A stretch of 64,000 nt of DNA from NCBI RefSeq assembly GCF_958298935.1, contig NC_084923.1, positions 28,302,501-28,366,500 of the forward strand, in the 5' to 3' direction. Each line of letters begins with the position of its first letter. The first letter of the stretch is position 1. The notes below the pieces were generated by a model, which ran no database searches, was not told the DNA's origin, and was given only the letters and a program-made list of their open reading frames with translations. The DNA is from Phragmites australis (taxonomy: Eukaryota > Streptophyta > Magnoliopsida > Poales > Poaceae). Both the position numbers and the translations under genes were made by a program. This document shows positions 44,328-55,307 of this stretch, one piece after another.

Positions 44328-45981
44328 GCCGGTGGAAATCATCCTAAAGTGTGGCATTCCCAGGCTTGACTCTAAGACAATGACAATGAGCCCTTCGGCT
44401 CAAAGCATCGGCGACCACATTCGCCTTACAGGGGTGATAACAAACTTCCAACTCATAGTTTTTGATCAACTCGAGCCACCTTCACTGCCTCATAGTCAAA
44501 TCCACCTGAGTTAAGATATATTTGAGACTTCTGTGATTCGTGTAGATACGACACAAGTTCCCCTTTAGGTAATGGCGCCAGATCTTCAGAGCATGCACTA
44601 CTGCGGCAAGCTCTAAGTCATGTGTTGGGTAGTTCTCCTCGTGGTGCTTCAACTAGCAGGAGGCATAAGCGACAACTCTGCCCTCTTGCATAAGGACACA
44701 TCTGAGGCCCATGTGGGAAGCATCACAATAGACATCAAAACCCCTATCCACTTCAAGCTGAGCGAGAACGGGAGCAATCATGAGCAGCTTCTTCAGAGTT
44801 TGGAAAGCGGACTCACATTCACTTGACCACTCAAACATGTTGCCTTGCTTCAACAACTCGGTCCTTGGCTTGGCAATTCTGGAGAAATTCTCAATGGACC
44901 AACGGTAATAACCTGCGAGTCCAAGAAAACTCCAGATGTCGGTGACATTCTTGGGCTGAACCCAATTGCGCACATCCTGCACCTTGCTCGGGTCAACTGC
45001 AACACCGTTCTCTGACAAGACATGACCTAGGAAAGCAACCTCCTTGACCCAGAACTCACACTTGCTGAACTTGGCATAGAGCTGATGATCTCTGAGTCGG
45101 CCAAGAAGAACACGGAGGTGCTCAGCATGCTCTTCTTCAGTCTTGGAGTATGTAAGAATGTTGTCGATGAAAACCACGACAAACTTATCCAGTTCCTTCA
45201 TGAACACCGTGTTCATCAAGTACATGAAATATGCTGGTGCGTTGGTCAAGCTGAAGGACATGACGATGAACTCATAAAGACCGTAACGGGTAGAGAAAGC
45301 CGTCTTCGGAATATCCTCCGGTCGGACCTTTATTTGATGATAGCCCAGTCTCAAGTCAATCTTCAAGAAAACCCGAGCACCGGTCAACTGATCAAACAGA
45401 ATGTGGATCCTCGGGAGCGGATACTTGTTCTTGACAGTGACCTCATTCAACGGGCGGTAATTAACACACATCCGAAGAGATCCGTCGTCCTTCTTCACAA
45501 AGAGTGCCAAGCATCCCCAAGGTGAGGACCTCGGATGAATGAACCCCTTCTCTAGCAACTCCTTTAACTGCTTCTTCAGTTCCGCCAATTCATTTGGTGG
45601 CATTCTATAAGACCTTTTTGATACTGGGGCCGTTCTAGGCCCAAGATCAATAGAAAACTCCATGGCGCGGTCGGGTGGCATCCCTGGCAACTCATCTGGA
45701 AAGACATCCGGGAATTCACACACCACAGGAATACTCAATAGGTCCGCGGTGGAGACAGCCTTCAGAGCATAAAGGCAAGGATCAACAGCCTTGAGATTTA
45801 AATGAATTCGGGTACCGGATGGACTATTAAGGGTGATGGTCCGCTGAGCACAATCCATGACAGCTTTATTCTTGGTAAGCCAATTCATCCCCAATATGAC
45901 ATATATCCCCTTTGAGTCCATCACCAACAAATTGGCACAAAAAGGTATCTCGTTGATAATCACCGATGCGTTGGACAGCAT
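44328..45981 (-). pseudogene. pol: H reverse transcriptase and RNase H
   Basis: The open frame 44,653-45,981 holds the protease C-terminus ([20 protein letters not shown]), then [62 protein letters not shown]. The catalytic box, expected as FIDD, reads [14 protein letters not shown] at about 45,185: the second aspartate is asparagine, which should abolish polymerisation. The RNase H start [16 protein letters not shown] is followed by a TAG at about 44,653 and continues to about 44,328 with further stops. It is inactive in this copy. Confidence 0.88.
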
Positions 45982-46012
45982 TGCTTAATAAGAACCTTAG
46001 CTCCGGGTGCAT

Positions 46013-46198
46013 CTATAAGATAAGGCGTGGGGGTGGTGCCGATATCAACCCGTGTCGCTGTGTATCTATGAAATAGTGAGAAGCTCCAGAATCGAAAACA
46101 ACGACTGCAGGAGCAACGACAGAATTTGAATGCATAAGCAATGTACCCATCAGCACGTTGTCACCCTCGTGAACCTCTTTAGCAGTGGTGTGGCGCAC
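46013..46198 (-). pseudogene. pol: H protease N-terminal part
   Basis: The frame encodes GDNVLMGTLLMHSNSVVAPA followed by VVVFDSGASHYFID, the aspartic protease signature with DSGA intact. A frame change near 46,010 separates it from the RT frame that carries the C-terminal protease part. Its role is maturation of Gag-Pol. Confidence 0.8.
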
Positions 46199-46264
46199 TC
46201 AGCCACGCTTGGGGACGTGGGTCGCCTGAGAAGACTGTGGTGCAGACTGAGCAGGTGGTGGCCT

Positions 46265-47268
46265 TGGAGCGGTGACCACGGTTCCCGGCTTCGGATATTG
46301 GCAATCCTGAGCATAGTCGCCGACACGGCCGCAGTCCTAGCATGGGCCACTGGGGCCACCTGTCACGCTCACTTGAGAGCCAACGTGTCTTCCAGGCTAC
46401 CTTTGTGGAGCGGAGAAAGACGGGCACCACACCATCCACATCGGCCATGGAGCAGTTGATGGTGACACGTGAGATGGTGGAGGCTGACTCTCAGTGCGGG
46501 CGCGTTGAGAGCTCCCGCCCATGGAAGGTGATGGACCCCTCTTGCGCTTCTTTTTTTTTTGTGGTTCTTCAGCTTGAACTCCACTATGAGTGAGGTGCTC
46601 ACCAAATTGTTAAAGTCAACGAACTCATGCGCCGACAACCGATCTTGCATCTTGGAGTTGAGGCCATTTACAAAGCGGTATTGCTTCTGCTCATCGATGT
46701 TGACCTCAACCTGAGCATACTGTGCAAGGTAGTTGAACACCTGCACGTACTCCATCACTGATCTATCTCCTTGCTTGAGGTCTATGAATTCCCTTCTTTT
46801 GATCTCCATAAGGCCCTTAGGAATATAGAAATCCTTGAATGCATAGCGGAACTCCGCCCAAGACACCCGATAATTGGTGGGGTGAATGGCCAAGTAGTTG
46901 GACCACCACGTGTCGGCTGGGCCTTGAAGCTGATGAGCAGCGAAGAACGCCTTCTTGTGGTCCTCGTACCTAAGGAGAGCGAGTTTCTGCTCGATGGTAC
47001 GAAGCCAATGGTCGGCGTCGAGCGGGTCCTCAGACACGTGAAGGTAGGCGGCTGAGTTCACAGAAAATCCGAGAAGTCATCTCGACGCCCTGCCCCACCT
47101 CCTTATTGAGGGGCCGTGTTATGCACGAGAGTTTCAAGAAGCGCCGTCTGAGCTTGACGGTTTTGCTCAATTTGCATTAGCACCTCTGCCATGCTTGGCG
47201 GTGGAGGGGGGGGGGTTATTCTCATTAGAACCTTCAGGAAGTCCACCCAAATTGTCGCGGGTTCTCAT
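46265..47268 (-). pseudogene. gag: H gag with zinc knuckle
   Basis: The start is placed at ATG 47,268 (MRTRDNLGGLPEGSNENN), followed by a proline run over a 9-10 C homopolymer (about 47,205-47,216) that shifts frame. MAEVLMQIEQNRQAQTALLE follows. The capsid region, open at 46,369-47,061, has PLDADHWLRTIEQKLALLRY and EFRYAFKDFYIPKGLMEIKR. After a basic KNHKKKRSARG segment over an A-run (about 46,550-46,560) the frame shifts again. The knuckle at about 46,285-46,335 reads CGRVGDYAQDC with a TAG between the first two cysteines and D in place of H. Both homopolymers are plausible sites of decay. Confidence 0.85.
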
Positions 47269-47604
47269 CCTGTTAATGACGACAAGAGGGAACATCAAAT
47301 TTCGACTTAGTATAAATTAGCCGGATATCATTACTTGGATCTCATAATACCCTAAACTTGGACAAAAACATGCATATGCGTTATAGAAAATGAAGGTATG
47401 CTTGATTCCTATCTACACGTTTCTTTCTCAAATGCGTCTTTCCGCAACAAACATCAATGCATTACACTTAGGGGCATAATATAGTAGTTTCATACATATT
47501 AATCATGGAGAGGCATAAAAAGAAACTTTAGTAGGTTGCTTAGTGGATTTGACACTTTACTAACCCACGCCCTAACCATTGTTTAGGCTACTTCATTAAA
47601 CCAA

Positions 47605-47616
47605 GCTCTGATGCCA
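47605..47616 (-). promoter_or_regulatory. Primer-binding site of H
   Basis: The minus strand reads TGGCATCAGAGC, one base from the initiator-methionine PBS TGGTATCAGAGC, 3 bp after the LTR end at 47,620. Confidence 0.88.
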
Positions 47617-47619
47617 CGC

Positions 47620-50600
47620 TGTGAGGAACTGTCCAAATAATATTCTAATTAATCACCAGGAGAATCATTATTCATAATCACAATCTCGATGATTAACCAG
47701 AATATCATCCCGGTACTCCTGGCACATTTTTTGTGCCCAAGATCAAAACACATGCCTTCCAACATTTAGCATCACGACATAGCTTAAGAAAGAGCAAGTA
47801 ATTAAAGTTATATTACAAGTTCTTAAGCATGCAACCATTTCCAACAATTTACAACAAAAGACAACAACATCTACGCAGCGGAAACATAAACCTATACAAC
47901 AAAAGAGAGTGGAGCCACATGCCCTTAGGCTCCACCCCAAAAGCACGACCTCCGAGAGTAGGATGAACTACTCTTGCCTGCCACCCTGATCGGCAGGCAT
48001 GAAGTAGCCAAACTTCGGCTCTTCCTCACCAGCAGCACCTGAAAACGCAGGCATAAGTACAAAGGTACTCGCAAGACTTAAATCATGTAGAGCACATATA
48101 CATAGCTCGACTCCAAGGATAATGCATTGAGCCAGTAGCAAGGAAAAAGCCACATGGTTAAGTTAAACATAAGCGGTAAGCAACCTAGACATATAGGTGT
48201 GAGCAACTAACTTAACCAACAAAACATAACTCTACACTGCCATAACCAACTGAACATAAATAAATGGAACCATTATGAATATATATGTAACAAAGACCAA
48301 CCCAACCATCTCCCACATATCCAACCATCAACCACAAACGAAAACTCTACGACCGATGTAGATGGACAGAAGCATGCTCATGACCGAGAGCACGTCATTT
48401 TGAAATATTTTTACACCCTGCAAGGGATACTCCAGGACCCACATGACTTGAGAACCATACAGCTTGCATGACCACACAGATCCATACAAGGGGGTACTTA
48501 TGTCAACCTTTCCCAATAAACCTCAACCATTTGGATCATTCATCGCTCGGCGCAGAGGTACTAGAACTACTCCCGGAACAAACTAGCACCTCTTACAAGC
48601 CCGCCCGCTCACACCGTCGATGTTCAACCCAAATAATCAGAGCTACAGAGGTATTCGGCTCACCTTACCATTAGATCGGCATGTCGTGAGTAAGGTAAGT
48701 GCTAAAGCCGACTACACCGACGATCGGTGCTTAAACGACGCAAGCAGTCTACGGTGTTCGGTTTCCTCTTCCGACCTACCTAGGGGAACTCCACACCCGG
48801 GCAGGATAAACACCTCCTAACACCGGCCACGTCCCGTCTCATACTCACCACTCATACAACCATCACAACATCATTAAGCATTTGTATCCATAAGTGAGCC
48901 CTATGCTCGTGAACAACAGATGCGCCGTCGTTTGACTTCTACCATTGACCTATGCATTGCTAAGCATGTCGAGAGACTCTTAGACATCGATCAAGCTACC
49001 AAGGCTACAAGGATATGGATATGCAATTTAACATAGGTTGTACCTCACCAACTCGACACTGACTTACTAACGATGCAAACATACATAAGGCATAGCTTAT
49101 CAATTTTAGACTTTATTCAATTGAACAAAAGGGTGCAATATGCTTAGTTGCTTGCCTTGCTGCTCAGGTGGTTGCCTATAATTGCCCAAGCAACCCTCAC
49201 AGAAATCCGGATGATTAGAGGCATCTTCAACCACGGTCGTATCACGCTCCGGCTCCTTGTTCACTATAGAAGAGCATATGCAATGATGAGCATGAGTGAA
49301 ATGCAACAAATGCATGCTACAATATGCATATGATGAATTTCCATAAAATATGCCATATAAAGCATGAAAACATTTTGCTAGATAGAACAAGTCATAAGAA
49401 TACTACCAAAATTGGTTTTCACCCATTTCGGGCTCGCGATGAATTAACGGTGAATTAATGAAGCTTTAATCTAATTAATTAATCATAGAAAATTAATTAA
49501 CTATTTAATGGTTGAGGACATTTTTAATAGGTAGAGTATGTTATTATGAAACCAAAAAAATTGGTTTCATGATTTTTAGAGCTACAGAAAATTTATTATG
49601 AATTTTACAAGTTTCAGCCGACACTAAACTGTGCTGAAAACGGTTCTGCTGAGTTGACTGCGGTCAGACCCCCAATAGGGGCGGTTAGACCACCGTGGAT
49701 TACGGTCAGACCGTTGGAAATCACGGTCAGACCGCCAGCGAATAGAGAGGTTTGGGTTCTGGCGGATAGACTGGCCCGAGGGGCCTTCAGACTCCTAGAA
49801 CAGCGGTCAGACAGCTGTATGCGGCCGGGGGAACTTGGTGAACTCGCTGGCGACCATTCCGGTGATTCCAGTGGCTTTTGGGGTTGGGATTTGGACCTAG
49901 AGCATCATCTTGACCTCCTCTACCGCATAGGACCACACGCGTAAGTCGAAATCGACCAAAACTTAGCTATTGCTACCAAAACATCAAGAACTCGTGAACT
50001 TCAATCCTAGCTCCAAATTCTTAGATTTCAACCAACCAAATCATGCATTCATGCCATGGGAGCCTAGGAGACTCACGCATAGTGCTTATGGAGTTTGGTG
50101 ACCGTCGGATAACGAAGGAAACAGAGGAAATCGCTCGAGAGATGAAGAAATTCGGTGTTCTTCGCGTTTCAATCCTAAACACCAAAAGACATCAAATGCG
50201 GCCCAAACCTTTCGGGAAAGAGCAAACGAATTGGAGGGATAGAAAGCTTATGAGCTAAGGATCACGTGGGTACCACATGCATACCTCAAATCCTTCTCTT
50301 GAGGTCGGATTTTGGGAGAAAGGGAGAGAGAGCTTAAGAGGGGAGTGAGAGGGAGCTGCTCCTTGCTTTTTTTGCCAGTTGAGCATGGGAGTGAGGGTGG
50401 GAGCAGGTGGCTGCACGTGAGGGAGAGGGAGGTTAGGTGTGGGACCGGCCGGTGGGTCCCACATATAAGAGAAAAAGGTCCTTTTTAACTGCGAATTCTA
50501 TTTTTTTCTCTCCCAAATTTCTCTCTCTTTTCCAAATAATTTTAAACGAATTGCTTTATAGTTACAAAACAAAATCACACAAAATTAAACATAATGCTTA

Positions 50601-50650
50601 AGAAGCATATTTATGCTTAATTATGTAATTACGGATTTTGAGTTGTGACA
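47620..50650 (-). mobile_element. 5' LTR of H
   Basis: 3,031 bp with TGTCACAACT at 50,650 and GTTCCTCACA at 47,620, directly next to the PBS. It shows similarity to the solo LTR at 6,154-9,710 and to the partial LTR at 10,321-11,950. It contains a cluster of CGGTCAGACCG-like quasi-palindromes (49,655-49,815). Short ORFs inside it are not genes. Confidence 0.9.
49655..49815. repeat. Cluster of CGGTCAGACCG-like quasi-palindromes in the H LTR
   Basis: GCGGTCAGACCC, GCGGTTAGACCACC, ACGGTCAGACCG (twice) and GCGGTCAGACAG occur within 160 bp, spaced about 20-90 bp apart. The core CGGTC..GACCG is self-complementary. The matching place in the 3' LTR of H is deleted. Confidence 0.7.
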
Positions 50651-51888
50651 TTCAGGCTGTGTCATGTACACATCCTCACTTAGGTTTCTATTAAGGAAAG
50701 CTGTTTTAACATCCATCTGCTATATCTTATAGTCATAATATGCGGCAATTGCTAGGATGATTCAGATAGACTTTAGCATTGCGACGAGCGAAAATGTTTC
50801 ATCATAATCAACACCTTGAATCTGTCTGAAACCTTTTGCCACCAATCGTGCTTTATAGATGTGAACATTTCCATCAACTTCTATCTTTTTCTTAAAAACC
50901 CATTTGCACTTAACTGCTTTGACACCATCAGGTGGATCAACAAGTTTCAAACTTGATTATCGTGCATGGATTCTATCTCGGATCTCATGGTTCCAAGCCA
51001 TCCCTTAGAGTTCGGTACCACCACTTCTTCCGATAAGTCTTAGGTTCATCATTTTCCAACAATAATATATCGCGCTGCTCCGTGGTTAGGAACATAAACC
51101 TCTTAGGTGCCCGACTGATCTTTTCCGACCGTCGTGGGGCTGGTGTCTCCACAACATGTTCTGTAACATCCAATTATGATTCAGTAGGAGCTGAAACACT
51201 TTCTGATGGTTCCCGAATCTCTTCGAGTTGCACCGTGCTCCCATTGATATTCCTTGAGAGAAGCTCTTTCTCCAGAAAAACACCTTTCAGGCGATAAACA
51301 CTTTGCCTTCTTCCCGATTATAAAAATAATATCTTTTGGTTTCCCTAGGATACCGCACAAAGAAGCATTTACTGATTTGGGAGTGAGCTTATCTGACGTC
51401 AAACGTTTTACATAGGCCTCACAACCCCAGAACTTAAGGAAAGACAACCCGTGACGCTTCCCGGAACATATCTCATAATGTGTCTTCTCTACAACTTTAA
51501 ATGGATCCTTATTTAAAGTGAACGCAACAATTTCTAGAGCGTATCCCCGGAAGGATAATGGAAGATCATATTGGCTCATCATGGACCGGACCATGTCTAA
51601 AAAAGTTTGGTTCCTCCGTTTGGACTCTCCATTCCATTGAGGCGTCCCTGGTGGAGTCAACTGTGGAATAATTCCACATTGCTTTAGATGATCACCAAAC
51701 TCATGGCTCAAATATTCACCTCCACGATTAGATCGCAGAAATTTAATTGTCTTACCAAGTTGATTTTGTGCTTCATTCTGAAAACTCCTTGAACTTTTCA
51801 AAGGACTCAGACTTGTGCCTCATTATTTAGATGTAACCATATCTACTAAAGTTATCGGTAAAAGTAATGAAGTATTGAAAACCACCTG
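50651..51888 (-). pseudogene. pol: Ty1/copia pol fragment: integrase core to reverse transcriptase
   Basis: Read on the minus strand, the copia integrase enters at FQYFITFTDNFSRYGYI (about 51,880), continues with LGKTIKFLRSNRGGEYLSHE and PGTPQWNGESKRRNQTFLDM (51,181-51,801), then KFWGCEAYVKRLTSDKLTPK. A linker segment (50,985-51,173) has APRRSEKISRAPKRFMFLTT. RT begins VDPPDGVKAVKCKWVFKKKI and VAKGFRQIQGVDYDETFS (50,762-50,950) and then QMDVKTAFLNRNLSEDVYMT, where H interrupts it at 50,650. Integrase-before-RT order defines copia. The rest of RT, RNase H and both LTRs are not in the window. Stops and frameshifts are present. Confidence 0.88.
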
Positions 51889-52190
51889 TCCTGATCTTCC
51901 ATCCTCCGCCGCAGCAGCTCAAACTTGTACGCGTCAACGGCATCCTGGGCATCATAGACGAACTGCTGCAGCTCCCTTAGGCGCAGCCTCTCCGTTTCAC
52001 CTCGGATGCTATGCTCAGCCGACTCGTCGAGTGTCCGCTGGATCCTCATCATCGTCCTCCGCAGCTCCTTGAGGTCTTCAAGAGCAACAGCTCCTTCATC
52101 GGAGGATGAGGACCCAACTGGTTCAGCAACTAGAGAAGAAAGCTTGCTTGCTGTCCACTTGACGATTCCAGACGCAATTATTCCGGCCAT
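51889..52190 (-). pseudogene. NLR resistance gene, first-exon fragment (Rx-type coiled-coil domain)
   Basis: The frame starts MAGIIASGIVKWTASKLSSL at 52,190. It has the helices of the Rx N-terminal coiled-coil domain: ALEDLKELRRTMMRIQRTLD, RLRLRELQQFVYDAQDAVDA and YKFELLRRRMEDQ. The DAQDAVDAYKFEL segment matches the place of the conserved acidic motif in CC domains. Grass CNL (coiled-coil NLR) genes start exactly like this. At about 51,888 the coding sequence switches to copia integrase, so the NB-ARC and LRR parts are cut off; the ORF runs 21 bp into copia sequence in a different frame and then stops. Codon use is GC-rich and distinct from the surrounding TEs. The intact gene would be an intracellular immune receptor; this is a dead fragment. 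Confidence 0.82.
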
Positions 52191-53151
52191 CTACTTGCAC
52201 CTTTGTGCTCCAACTACAAGAACTTGAATTGGCGAGATCTAAGATGCGTTTCTGTTTGTGCAGTATGATAGCATCTGTAGCTAAAGAGAATAAGGGCATT
52301 GACCTTGGTGTCCTCTGCGAGTTTTATGCCTTCTGTCTAGCTTCTCACATGGAGTGGCCCCCACGATGTTCACTGGAAAGGTGAGCTTCTCGTTCTATCC
52401 TCCTAGCCTCAGTCATCATTCCTAAGGTATTAGGTATATAAGTGTTTATAAGGACAACTTTGACAATATTTGTGTTATTTATTACCTAACATATTAATCA
52501 CTTTCGCCTTGTACTTTGTTGTATGAAAAAATACCTTCTAGCTAGCTGCCACATACACCAAGAAAAACTTGTTTGGGCATTCCAAAGTTGAATATGCTCA
52601 TGGTAGACACCCAATAGATACAAAAACCTAATATTCTTTCAACAAAACCATAGTTCTGCTGGTCAGCGAAACAAACTATGTACAGTTTGTATTCGGAAAT
52701 TGCCTGAAGACAAGACTTGTTTGGACATACTCAACTAATTCCTTATTGAGCAACTATTGCAGTAACTTCTTGTTTAAGAATCAGGATCGGTGGATGTTAC
52801 GAATCTATGGTTGTGAATGTTCATCTTTGAAAAATAAACTTTGTTCAGTTTGTATTCAGAAATTGCCTGAAGACAAGACTTGTTTGGACATACTCAACTG
52901 AATCAGGATTGGTGGATGTTACGAGTCTACGGTTGTGAATGATCATCTTTAGGAATTTTATTGCAGAAATGCATTTGTCAATTTGCATTATGGCACCATG
53001 CTTTTGTAAGAAGATTTGGTCAGATCTAACATTGTCAACGCCGCTTCTTTTTTTTTGAACCATTGCACATGGAGGCTTGTACTTCTATTGACCACACCTT
53101 TGTCTGTTCTTTTAGTGGCCCGGGGCTGGTTTGCCAAACTTCACACAAAAC
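52191..53151. other. Low-copy-looking flank upstream of the NLR fragment, with a local duplication
   Basis: No convincing gene. The stretch upstream of the NLR start (52,191-52,440) may include its 5' UTR and promoter, read on the minus strand. Two copies of a segment containing AATTGCCTGAAGACAAGACT and GGTGGATGTTACGA lie at about 52,683-52,830 and 52,846-52,950, an imperfect direct duplication of roughly 110-150 bp. An ORF at 53,016-53,216 is short and unsupported. Confidence 0.5.
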
Positions 53152-53729
53152 TAGGGGTGGAAACGATCGGATACGGATCGAATAGTCCACTTTCCACATT
53201 GTTATCCATATTTTAATACAAATCCGGATATCCTCGAATGCAAATACGAATCGGATATTTCAAATCCGAATCCGCATTTGAATATCTACTCGATCGGGTT
53301 GTATGCAAATATCGTACACCTTTAACAACAAGAATTTTTATTTTGGTGTGCAAAAAAATTATTCACATTTGGAATTACTGGAATTACCAAAATTTTAGAA
53401 ATTTCTTTCAAAATTCATGTTGGTTTCACTAAAATTTGATCAAATTTGACTGGGCCAGAATATATAAATTTTGTTCAAATCTGAAATTTCTCAAATATTA
53501 GCAAAATTTGGTTCCCTGGTTGGCGGATACGAATATTATCCATTTCCAAATCCGAATTCAAAGCAATTCGGATATCCACATTTGAATCCTAATCTCGAAA
53601 ACAAATTCGGATACATCCATTTTAGTATCTGTTTTAGAAACGAATATGGATATAAATATCCATATTTGTGTTTTGACGGATACGAATATCGGATAATTCG
53701 AATATCTGCTATCTATTTTCCACCCCTAC
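53152..53729. mobile_element. MITE-like element with TAGGGGTGGAAA inverted ends
   Basis: The left end reads TAGGGGTGGAAACGATCGG and the right end TTTTCCACCCCTA. Inside are many GGATACGGAT/ATCCGNAT-type repeats on both strands, such as GAATATCCATTT-like motifs. Ends of this kind are common in grass hAT-type MITEs. No transposase is encoded, and an 8-bp target duplication is not obvious. Confidence 0.6.
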
Positions 53730-53799
53730 GACACTTCAATTTTCAGAAAACCTATTGAGTGTTACGTGATTTGTGGTGATAATTTAGCTGGCTGGGACT

Positions 53800-54162
53800 T
53801 GAGGAACCAACGCAAGCAGCATAGAGGAGCAGGGAAGGGTAGAGAGCAGCAGAGAGCAGCAGAGAGAGAGAGCTTCGGCTGGAACAGATCAGAACAGAGG
53901 AGAAGTGGAGAGACCTGCCGATAGGGTAGAGAGAGAGGGAGGAAGATTGATCTCTTTATTGATTGTGTTCGGCCAGAGGCCCCTCAGATATAATCCCAGC
54001 CGGTCAACAAGATATCTTTATCTCTAATTAAATCTATAATTTAAATTTATTCTATCTCTAATTAAAACAAATCTATTTTATCCCCAATCTCTAGCCAAAA
54101 TCCTAATCTGACTTGATATCTATGTGTCGCCGACTACAGCCTCCATCTAGCCACCTTTAACA
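53800..54162 (-). mobile_element. 3' LTR of I
   Basis: Read on the minus strand, the purine tract CCAAGGGGGAAGTGA (54,177-54,163) precedes TGTTAAAGGTGGCTAGATG at 54,162. The LTR ends near 53,800 in a GA/CAG-rich stretch that also occurs at 56,915-57,050. The low end is approximate. Confidence 0.65.
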
Positions 54163-54985
54163 TCACTTCCCCCTTGGCAAATTGCTCGTCCACGAGCTGA
54201 ACTAAAGGGTAGGCCTTCTTGAAATCCTTGACGAGCTCCCATGTAGTGTATGTCAGCTCCATGCCTTCCCATTGGACCAAGACATGCCAAATGCCTCGAC
54301 GGAGACCTGCACGAATCACTTGAGTAGGAACCAGAATGGCACGACCACTCTCCAAGGGTGGCAATGCAGGTGGGGCTTCTGGTGGCGTACAATAATTGTG
54401 CTTGAGGAAGCCAACATGGAACACATCACGGAGATGTGCGTCTGCTGGTAAATGGAGACAATGGGCCACTGAGCCCACCCGTGCAGCCACCTGGAACGGC
54501 CAAACAATGCACGGACTAAGCTTGCCTGTTGGGTATGCAAATAGGGCTACACCTGACGATGGAGAAAACGGAACCAGACCCAATCACCAACCTCAAATAC
54601 CATCTCGCGGTGCTATGTGTCGTAGTACTTCTTTTCATATTGTTGAGCCCGAAGAAGACGCTCACGGATAGCTTCCAAGAATTCATTACATTCGCGAATC
54701 ACGTCATCAATAGCTGCTACCTTTGCTGCACCCTACATCCATGGAAGGAGTGTTGGCGGTTCCCTCCCATAGATCACCTCAAACGGTGATGTACACAGGG
54801 CGAAGTGACAAGACGTGTTGTAGCAATACTCGATCCAAGCGCAGCCTGAGCCCCAATGCTAACCCTATTCCAACAAAGCACCTCACCGTATGCCATGTGG
54901 CCCCGCTGGTCTCTGGTTCAGTGAACCATTCCACGCACAAAACAAAAAAGTCATAAAGGCCACAGCAGGAGTACAAGAGCTTTGC
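54134..54985 (-). pseudogene. pol: I integrase C-terminal part and chromodomain
   Basis: On the minus strand, bits of the integrase core ([20 protein letters not shown], about 54,800-54,860) lead into a RAQQYEKKYYD segment and VFEVGDWVWFRFLHRQV (about 54,540-54,600). The frame 54,134-54,583 follows with HLPADAHLRDVFHVGFLKHN and a chromodomain, HVLVQWEGMELTYTTWELVK. This matches Reina-type elements, which have a short chromodomain at the end. The frame changes near 54,560, and stops occur upstream. The chromodomain overlaps the polypurine tract region and ends just inside the LTR. Confidence 0.8.
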
Positions 54986-54987
54986 AT

Positions 54988-55035
54988 TGTTGGTGATATG
55001 CCCTAGAGGCAATCATGTATGTTTATATACATTTT
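54988..55035 (+). mobile_element. Scrap of a copia (BARE/Angela-like) LTR 5' end
   Basis: TGTTGGTGATATGCCCTAGA continues with GGCAATCATG. Grass copia LTRs of the BARE/Angela type begin with TGTTGG, a short variable stretch and TATGCCCTAGAGGCAAT. Only about 48 bp is present, exactly at the junction between the I integrase and the inverted RT piece. Confidence 0.6.
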
Positions 55036-55307
55036 CAGACGCACCACTGCCATTTTGAGTTTCCGGTGTTGCCTTTCGGTCTCACAAATGCACTAGCAAT
55101 GTTCCAGGCCTTGATGAATGAGGTGATGCATCCGTTCTTGCGCTAGTTTGTTCTAGTATTCTTTAATGATATTCTAATATACAACATTTCTTGGTTAGAG
55201 CATATTCAGCATGTTGTGTTAGTCTTCAAGCTCATGTGCCAACACTAGATGTCCCTCAAGCACTCCAAGTGCATGTTCTCCGCTCTGTCCATTGCTTATT
55301 TGGTTTT
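55036..55307 (+). pseudogene. pol: Inverted reverse transcriptase segment of I (plus strand)
   Basis: The plus-strand frame reads [31 protein letters not shown], then FVLVFFNDILIY (the FFDD catalytic box as FFND) and KHSKCMFSALSIAYL. This is the RT palm of a Reina-type element in opposite orientation to the rest of I. It starts at the residue following the point where the minus-strand RT frame ends (IEKT, about 55,308). An inversion of this 270-bp piece explains both. One catalytic aspartate is lost, and stops occur. Confidence 0.8.

Larger units (their letters stand above)
41938..50650 (-). mobile_element. Tekay/Del-type Ty3/gypsy chromovirus (element H)
   Basis: On the minus strand: 5' LTR 50,650-47,620, PBS, gag, protease, RT, RNase H, integrase, chromodomain, polypurine tract, and a 3' LTR starting at 42,649 but truncated at 41,938. 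The 5' LTR is 3,031 bp with TG...CA ends. H interrupts a copia reverse transcriptase at 50,651. It is the best preserved polyprotein in the window, but has frameshifts in gag, a stop in RNase H and a catalytic change in RT. The missing 2.3 kb of the 3' LTR and the missing left flank mean that the left end was removed by a deletion or rearrangement. Confidence 0.92.

Noticed and set aside
49654..49944. 96-codon ORF with repeated VRPP motifs
   Set aside because: It is a translation of the CGGTCAGACCG cluster in the LTR.
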